Below are positions 59,687-64,000 of a stretch of 64,000 bases of DNA, in pieces (the first letter of the stretch is position 1; every line of letters starts with the position of its first letter). Made by a program: the position numbers and the translations under genes. Below the pieces are notes generated by a model that did not search any database, was not told the DNA's origin, and saw only the letters and a list, made by a program, of their open reading frames with translations. This stretch comes from a bacterium MS4 (GTDB lineage: Bacteria; Bacillota; Clostridia; Oscillospirales; Acutalibacteraceae): contig CCFG01000009.1 in the NCBI GenBank assembly GCA_000752215.1, positions 124,001 through 188,000 on the forward strand, given 5' to 3'.

Positions 59687-59733
59687 GTGGGAGGAACGGA
59701 TAAACTCAAAGCATCCGCTCCGCCATCTACCAC
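59687..59733 (+). promoter_or_regulatory. Ribosomal protein L1 binding mimic in the rplK leader
   Basis: GTGGGAGGAA, a CGGAT..ATCCG stem, then CTCCG, six bases and TACCAC. GUGGGAG and UACCAC are the same strings as in the L1-binding stalk of 23S rRNA, and GTGG/CCAC and GAG/CTC pair. L1 binding here would repress the L11-L1 unit. Confidence 0.65.
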
Positions 59734-59754
59734 GAATTTTGGAGGTGCAAACAA

Positions 59755-60180
59755 ATGGCTCAAAAGGTTACGGGCTTGATTAAGCTCCAGATACCTGCTG
59801 GCAAGGCTACCCCGGCGCCGCCTGTAGGACCGGCTCTCGGTCAGCACGGCGTCAACATTATGGCGTTTACAAAGGAATTCAACGAGCGCACGAAAAATGA
59901 CGTAGGATTGATTATTCCTGTTGTCATCACCGTTTATGCGGATCGTTCGTTTACCTTTATCACCAAGACCCCGCCTGCTGCCGTCCTGATTAAAAAGGCC
60001 TGCGGTATTGAGAGCGGTTCCGGTGAACCGAACAAGAAGAAGGTAGCAAAGATCACACGCGAGCAGGTCAGAAAGATAGCTGAGACAAAGATGCCCGATT
60101 TAAATGCGGCTTCCGTTGAGACAGCCATGAGCATGGTTGCCGGCACGGCGCGCAGCATGGGGATTGAAGTCGTAGATTGA
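59755..60180 (+). CDS. rplK: 50S ribosomal protein L11
   Basis: 141 residues, normal. [41 protein letters not shown] is the conserved start; the C-terminal rRNA-binding domain has [20 protein letters not shown] and [16 protein letters not shown]. Part of the GTPase-associated centre. GGAGG nine bases before the ATG. Preceded and followed by L1-mimic leaders. Confidence 0.98.
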   Translation: MAQKVTGLIKLQIPAGKATPAPPVGPALGQHGVNIMAFTKEFNERTKNDVGLIIPVVITVYADRSFTFITKTPPAAVLIKKACGIESGSGEPNKKKVAKITREQVRKIAETKMPDLNAASVETAMSMVAGTARSMGIEVVD

Positions 60181-60187
60181 CACCCGG

Positions 60188-60220
60188 GTGGGAGGAACTT
60201 TTCTACTCCGATTTTACCAC
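60188..60220 (+). promoter_or_regulatory. Second L1 binding mimic, between rplK and rplA
   Basis: GTGGGAGGAAC..CTCCG, then TACCAC: same order and pairing as the motif at 59687-59733, with a shorter middle. GGGTGG/CCACTC extends the closing stem to six pairs. It lies 20 bases before the rplA start codon. Confidence 0.65.
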
Positions 60221-60239
60221 TCAATAGGGAGGAAAACCA

Positions 60240-60935
60240 ATGAAACACGGTAAAAAATACGTTGAGAACGTGAAGCTTGTCGACCGTACAAAGCTTTATG
60301 ATGCAAACGAGGCTCTTGACCTCTGTGTCAAGACCGGAACATCCAAGTTTGACGAGACCGTCGAGGTCCATGTCAAGTTGGGCGTAGACAGCCGTCACGC
60401 TGACCAGCAGGTCCGCGGCGCGATCGTACTGCCGAACGGAACCGGTAAAAAGGTCCGGGTACTGGCCATCTGCAAAGGCGACGCCGTCAAAGAGGCCGAG
60501 GCTGCCGGCGCCGAGTTTGTCGGTGCCGAAGAAATGGTACAGAAAATCCAGTCCGAAAACTGGATGGATTTCGATATTTTGATCACGACTCCGGACATGA
60601 TGGGCCTTGTCGGCCGTTTAGGTAAGGTTCTGGGCCCCCGCGGTCTGATGCCGAATCCGAAAGCCGGTACGGTTACCCGCGAAATCGGCAAGGCGATTAC
60701 CGACGCCAAGGCCGGTAAGATTGAGTACCGTCTTGACAAGACCAACATTATCCACTGCACAATCGGCAAAGTTTCCTTTGGCGGACAGAAGCTGCAGGAA
60801 AACTTTGACGCTCTGCTCGGCGCAATCGTAAAGGCGAAGCCGGCCGCTTCCAAGGGCCAGTATATCAAGAGCTGCGTCGTAGCTTCCACCATGGGCCCCG
60901 GCGTCAGAATCAACCCCAATAAGGTTGGCGTCTGA
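60240..60935 (+). CDS. rplA: 50S ribosomal protein L1
   Basis: 231 residues. [72 protein letters not shown] and [21 protein letters not shown] are typical. Binds the L1 stalk of 23S rRNA and in many bacteria represses its own mRNA. GGGAGG seven bases before the ATG. Confidence 0.98.
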   Translation: MKHGKKYVENVKLVDRTKLYDANEALDLCVKTGTSKFDETVEVHVKLGVDSRHADQQVRGAIVLPNGTGKKVRVLAICKGDAVKEAEAAGAEFVGAEEMVQKIQSENWMDFDILITTPDMMGLVGRLGKVLGPRGLMPNPKAGTVTREIGKAITDAKAGKIEYRLDKTNIIHCTIGKVSFGGQKLQENFDALLGAIVKAKPAASKGQYIKSCVVASTMGPGVRINPNKVGV

Positions 60936-60946
60936 TTCCGAAAGGC

Positions 60947-60978
60947 TTGACAGACCGCACGGTCTGTGATAGTATAAT
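60947..60978 (+). promoter_or_regulatory. rplJL promoter with 20-bp spacer and embedded dyad
   Basis: TTGACA (60947-60952) and TATAAT (60973-60978) are separated by 20 bases. ACAGACCG-CA-CGGTCTGT (60950-60967) is a perfect 8-2-8 inverted repeat filling the spacer. Confidence 0.6.
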
Positions 60979-60984
60979 ATTTGC

Positions 60985-61118
60985 TGTTCTTTATTCCAAA
61001 GACAGCAGGCGCATTTGCTTAATGGGTTTTGGCCCAGCCTGCCGAGGATAGAGGCCGATACGCATTGTTATGATGATGTATTTATGCCCTTTCCGCGGTC
61101 ATGCGGGAAGGGCTTTTT
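60985..61118 (+). promoter_or_regulatory. L10 leader with intrinsic terminator
   Basis: The 227-base gap between rplA and rplJ has the promoter and an L10-type leader. The structured part runs about 60990-61060 (GCAGGC..GGCCCAGCCTGC region). The terminator is GCCCTTTCCGC (61086-61096) pairing with GCGGGAAGGGC (61103-61113), then T5. In Firmicutes the L10(L12)4 complex binds such leaders and shuts off rplJL. Confidence 0.75.
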
Positions 61119-61162
61119 CATTTTCCTGCGCGCCGCATTCCAACTGACGGAGGTGAATACAT

Positions 61163-61699
61163 TTGCCAAGTGAGAAGATTTTAGAGCAAAAAAAGCAGGC
61201 GGTTGCCGCTTTGACCGAGAGCCTGAAGGGTGCATGCACCGGTGTCATTGTCGACTATAAGGGCATCACGGTCGCTCAGGACACAAAGCTCCGCAAAGAG
61301 CTGCGTGAAGCGGGCAGTGACTACATGGTCGTCAAGAATACCCTGCTGCGTCTTGCATTGAAGGACGCCGGGATCGATGGCCTCGACCATGTTCTTGAAG
61401 GCACGACCGCACTTGCAATCAGCAAGGACGATTATGTTTCCAGCGCAAAGATCCTCGCTAAATTTGCTGATACCAGCAAAACATTTGAACTCAAGGCCGG
61501 ATTTGTCGATGGCGGTGCCATTGATGCCGACGGAGTCAAAGAACTGGCTTCCCTGCCTGCCAAAGAGGTTTTGGTTGCAAAAGCTCTGGGCGGCTTGAAC
61601 GCTCCTATTACGGGCTTCGTTACTGTGCTGAGCGGCACAATGAAGGGCTTGGTCGTCGCTTTGAACGCAATCGCGGAAAAGCAGTCTGCCAACGCATAA
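61163..61699 (+). CDS. rplJ: 50S ribosomal protein L10
   Basis: 178 residues. ILEQKKQAVAALTESLKGACTGVIVDYKGITVAQDTKLRKELREAGSDYMVVKNTLLRLAL is the rRNA-binding domain; the C-terminal helix (LNAIAEKQSANA) carries the L7/L12 dimers. Starts at TTG 61163 with CGGAGG nine bases upstream and no nearby ATG. Under the L10 leader. Confidence 0.97.
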   Translation: MPSEKILEQKKQAVAALTESLKGACTGVIVDYKGITVAQDTKLRKELREAGSDYMVVKNTLLRLALKDAGIDGLDHVLEGTTALAISKDDYVSSAKILAKFADTSKTFELKAGFVDGGAIDADGVKELASLPAKEVLVAKALGGLNAPITGFVTVLSGTMKGLVVALNAIAEKQSANA

Positions 61700-61735
61700 G
61701 GTTTCCTAAAATAAAAATTTTGGAGGTAATTCACA

Positions 61736-62110
61736 ATGTCTGATAAAGTTGTAAAATTAATTGAAGATGTAAAATCCCTTACCGTTCTTGAGCTTTCCGA
61801 GCTCGTAAAGGCTCTGGAAGAGGAGTTCGGCGTATCCGCTGCTGCTCCGGTTGCTGTTGCTGCCGCCGCTGCTCCGGCTGCCGCTGCTGCTGAAGAGAAG
61901 ACGGAGTTCGACGTCGTTCTGAAGGCTGTCGGCCCCAACAAGATCCAGGTCATCAAGGTTGTCCGTGAGATCACAGGTCTTGGCCTGAAAGAAGCAAAAG
62001 AGCTCGTTGACGGCGCACCGAAGGCTGTTAAAGAGGGCGCTTCCAAGGACGATGCAGAAGCTATCAAAGCAAAGCTTGCTGAGACTGGCGCAGAAGTCGA
62101 AGTTAAATAA
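61736..62110 (+). CDS. rplL: 50S ribosomal protein L7/L12
   Basis: 124 residues. N-terminal dimerisation part ([29 protein letters not shown]), an Ala-rich hinge, and the C-terminal factor-binding domain ([42 protein letters not shown]). GGAGG nine bases before the ATG. Ends at a strong terminator, so rpoB is not in this transcript within the window. Confidence 0.98.
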   Translation: MSDKVVKLIEDVKSLTVLELSELVKALEEEFGVSAAAPVAVAAAAAPAAAAAEEKTEFDVVLKAVGPNKIQVIKVVREITGLGLKEAKELVDGAPKAVKEGASKDDAEAIKAKLAETGAEVEVK

Positions 62111-62125
62111 TTTTACTTTTCATAC

Positions 62126-62160
62126 AAAACGCCCTGCTGTTAAAACAGCAGGGCGTTTTT
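62126..62160 (+). terminator. Terminator of rplJL
   Basis: ACGCCCTGCTGTT and AACAGCAGGGCGT form a perfect stem, followed by T5 (62156-62160). Confidence 0.92.
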
Positions 62161-62215
62161 CTGTAATTCCATAAAGGAGCCCCCGTCATCGCTGAGGCTC
62201 CGCTTTGCTGTCGGA

Positions 62216-63568
62216 TCACATTTTCCTATATTTCTTTACTCTGCGCAGGTTTTTCTTTTTGCGGTTGTAGATCAGCGCGAGGATAATGTAGATGATGACC
62301 AGCAGAACGATCACCGCCGCGATGACGATGAACCAGACGGAAGTGAAAATGGCCTTGACGGTATTGGCGGAATGCAGCAGCTCGCTGCGCTCAACGCTTT
62401 CCGCGGCCACCAGATTAACGGTCGTCAGCTTCTGGTTGGCATAACTGAGAGTCGCCGTTCCGATGACCTGTCCCTTTTTGACGGGCGCAGTGACGGCGTC
62501 GGGGACGTTCTTGGTAATGATCACGCTGCTTGCCGACACGTTCATCGGCAGCATCGCGGAATAATCCTTCTCGGCCACAAGCAGCAGCTTATCCTTGTTC
62601 CAGGCGTCTTTCAGCTTGACTTCGCCGATGGACTCCTCGCTGTTCAGTATATTTTTCAGTTCCAGATTTTTAAACGCCCACTGGTAAAGCTTCTTCGTAT
62701 CGACCAGCTCGCCGCGCGTTTTGATCTGTTTGCCGTTCGCGTCTACGGACGGCGCGCCGAGCGCGATGCAGAGATAGCTGTAACCCTCCGCGGTGGCGGA
62801 AGAAACCAGACAGTAGCCGGATTCGTCTGTATGGCCCGTTTTAATGCCACGCGCGTACTGGTAGTAATACTGGCTTCCCGTGTTTTTGTCAATCAGCAGG
62901 TTGGTGGTGGAAAGAGTACGCAGGGTCCCCGCCTCCGGACCGCCCACCGGTTTGTAGGAAGCGCGCGCCTGTGAGGTGATCTCGGTAAAATGCGGCAGAG
63001 TCATCGCGTATTTCGTCATCAGGTAAAGATCGTGCGCCGTTGTGTAGTGATTCTCATCGTGAAGGCCGTGCGGGTTGGTGAAGTGCGTACCGGTACAGCC
63101 CAACTCCTTTGCCTTCGCGTTCATCATATCGACAAAGGCGTCAACATCGCCCTTTCCCACATAGTCCGCCAGAAACAGCGCCGCATCGTTTCCGCTCGGC
63201 ACCAGCATGCAGTTCATCAGCTGAAGGGTGGTCAGCTCGTCGCCGACCTTGATATTGGACATGGAGCTGCCCGTTCCGAGAAGCGTGTCCATGACTTCTT
63301 TGGTAATCGTTATTTTAGTCCCTTCCAGGTCCTTAATCTGTTCACTGGCAACGATAAAGGTCATAATTTTGGTGGTGGAAGCGGGCTCCCGGCGCTCATT
63401 CGCATTTTTCTGATAAACGACGGTGTCCGTGTCCAGATTGACCAGCTCAATGGCGGCGCAATTCGGTTCAAAATCAATATTGAAGGTAGCTGCGCCCGCC
63501 CTGACGGGCGAAAACAGAACCAGAATCAAAAGGATGGAAACAGACAGGAATTGGCGCATTTTTTTCAT
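62216..63568 (-). CDS. dacF: D-alanyl-D-alanine carboxypeptidase (penicillin-binding protein, DacF-like)
   Basis: 450 residues. Signal peptide (QFLSVSILLILVLFSPVRAGA), then the S11 domain with SxxK (S64-T-T-K67), SGN (S125-N127) and KTG (K243-G245). Trims the terminal D-Ala of peptidoglycan stems. After the usual C-terminal beta domain it has a membrane helix near the end (IFTSVWFIVIAAVIVLLVIIYIILALIY) and a basic tail, a transmembrane anchor in place of the common amphipathic one. GGAGG ten bases before ATG. Single gene on the minus strand. Confidence 0.94.
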   Translation of the reverse strand: MKKMRQFLSVSILLILVLFSPVRAGAATFNIDFEPNCAAIELVNLDTDTVVYQKNANERREPASTTKIMTFIVASEQIKDLEGTKITITKEVMDTLLGTGSSMSNIKVGDELTTLQLMNCMLVPSGNDAALFLADYVGKGDVDAFVDMMNAKAKELGCTGTHFTNPHGLHDENHYTTAHDLYLMTKYAMTLPHFTEITSQARASYKPVGGPEAGTLRTLSTTNLLIDKNTGSQYYYQYARGIKTGHTDESGYCLVSSATAEGYSYLCIALGAPSVDANGKQIKTRGELVDTKKLYQWAFKNLELKNILNSEESIGEVKLKDAWNKDKLLLVAEKDYSAMLPMNVSASSVIITKNVPDAVTAPVKKGQVIGTATLSYANQKLTTVNLVAAESVERSELLHSANTVKAIFTSVWFIVIAAVIVLLVIIYIILALIYNRKKKNLRRVKKYRKM

Positions 63569-63722
63569 GGAACTTTTTCCTCCGATGTGATATTATATGT
63601 GTAAAGTTTGGTGGATTATCAGGGATGTACAGACCTGTAGATTAGTATAACAGCATTTCTGCAAAAGATAAAGGGCAGTTTGGAAATGTAATTAAATTGT
63701 AAGATTTGATGGGGGAATCACA

Positions 63723-64000
63723 GTGATTTACATAACAGGGGATACTCACGGCGAAATTTGTCGTTTTGACTCGGGTCAGGCCAAAAAGCTGAAGAAGGGG
63801 GATACACTGATCGTATGCGGTGATTTCGGCTTTCTCTGGGATGGCGGCCCGAAAGAGGAAAAGAATCTGAAAAGGCTGGGCAAGAAAAAATACAACATTC
63901 TTTTCCTTGACGGAACCCATGAAAATTTCGATTTGCTGGAGCAGTATCCCGTGACGGAGTGGAACGGCGGCCGCGTGCAGAACATCAGCGGGAACCTGTA
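63723..64000 (+). CDS. Metallophosphoesterase (3' end outside window)
   Basis: The first 92 codons of a gene that runs off the window. GTG 63723 with GGGGGA eight bases upstream. YITGDTHGEICRF, LIVCGDFGFLWDGG and NILFLDGTHENFD are the metal-binding blocks (GDxH, GDxG, GxHE) of calcineurin-like phosphoesterases. Substrate unknown. The middle position of the third block (GTHEN) replaces the usual GNHE. Confidence 0.88.
   Translation, partial: MIYITGDTHGEICRFDSGQAKKLKKGDTLIVCGDFGFLWDGGPKEEKNLKRLGKKKYNILFLDGTHENFDLLEQYPVTEWNGGRVQNISGNL

Overview
The window reads as one contiguous stretch of chromosome from a low-to-mid GC Gram-positive anaerobe of class Clostridia, most like Oscillospiraceae/Ruminococcaceae. 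Supporting signs are strong AGGAGG-type ribosome binding sites, TTGACA/TATAAT promoters with 16-17 bp spacers, a T-box leader, an L10 leader, an antiterminator-controlled PTS operon, a glgC/glgD pair, a SpoIID-type sporulation protein and the ywiB-argS arrangement known from Firmicutes. No outer-membrane genes, transposase, integrase, phage gene, CRISPR array, tRNA or rRNA gene was seen. The assignment is inference from gene content.

Layout. 1-1540: end of a type IV pseudopilin operon, cut by the window edge. 1686-5811: three poorly known genes (HTH protein, MORN-repeat protein, ComEC-like metallo-beta-lactamase fold protein with a cysteine-rich tail). 5953-9102: a strongly expressed 938-residue secreted repeat protein with its own consensus promoter, long leader and terminator. 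9175-11916: an MBOAT/DHHW pair that probably acetylates a surface polymer. 11926-13980: ptsH-ptsI. 13944-16432: Zn/Cd efflux ATPase and its ArsR-type sensor. 16760-22755: oppBCDFA peptide importer. 22963-27823: livKHMGF importer. 27793-28898: SpoIID-like protein. 29152-31671: citrate synthase behind a foldable leader, then a membrane protein. 31773-32868: gapA. 32953-36189 (minus): GlcT-type antiterminator, NagE/PtsG-type EIICB and EIIA-Glc, with a RAT/terminator leader. 36437-43644: glgB-glgC-glgD-glgA and a NagZ-like GH3 enzyme. 44147-45730: autoregulated XRE repressor and a histidine phosphatase. 45741-48889: leucine T-box, leuA, leuB, followed by azlCD. 50196-51771: dCMP deaminase (minus) and rsmA. 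52069-57546 (minus): ddl-murI-DUF1934-argS-homocysteine methyltransferase operon. 57570-62160: unknown gene, then rpmG-secE-nusG, rplK-rplA and rplJ-rplL with several ribosomal-protein leader elements. 62216-64000: D,D-carboxypeptidase and the start of a metallophosphoesterase gene.

How it works together. The window is mostly nutrient uptake and central metabolism: sugar import through the PTS (EI, HPr, EIIA, EIICB), glycolysis (gapA), glycogen storage (glgBCDA), peptide and amino acid import (opp, liv), leucine synthesis (T-box leuAB) and probable branched-chain amino acid export (azlCD). Wall and envelope genes (ddl, murI, dacF, NagZ-like, MBOAT/DHHW, secreted repeat protein) and translation genes fill the rest.

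No complete undescribed defence or mobile system is visible. The best candidates for something new are the MORN plus cysteine-rich ComEC-like pair, the secreted repeat protein with its structured leader, an HPr with lysine at the regulatory Ser46 position, a parS/Noc-like hybrid palindrome inside the rpmG-secE-nusG promoter, a 20-bp-spacer dyad promoter before the L10 leader, and a doubled L1-stalk mimic in the rplK and rplA leaders.
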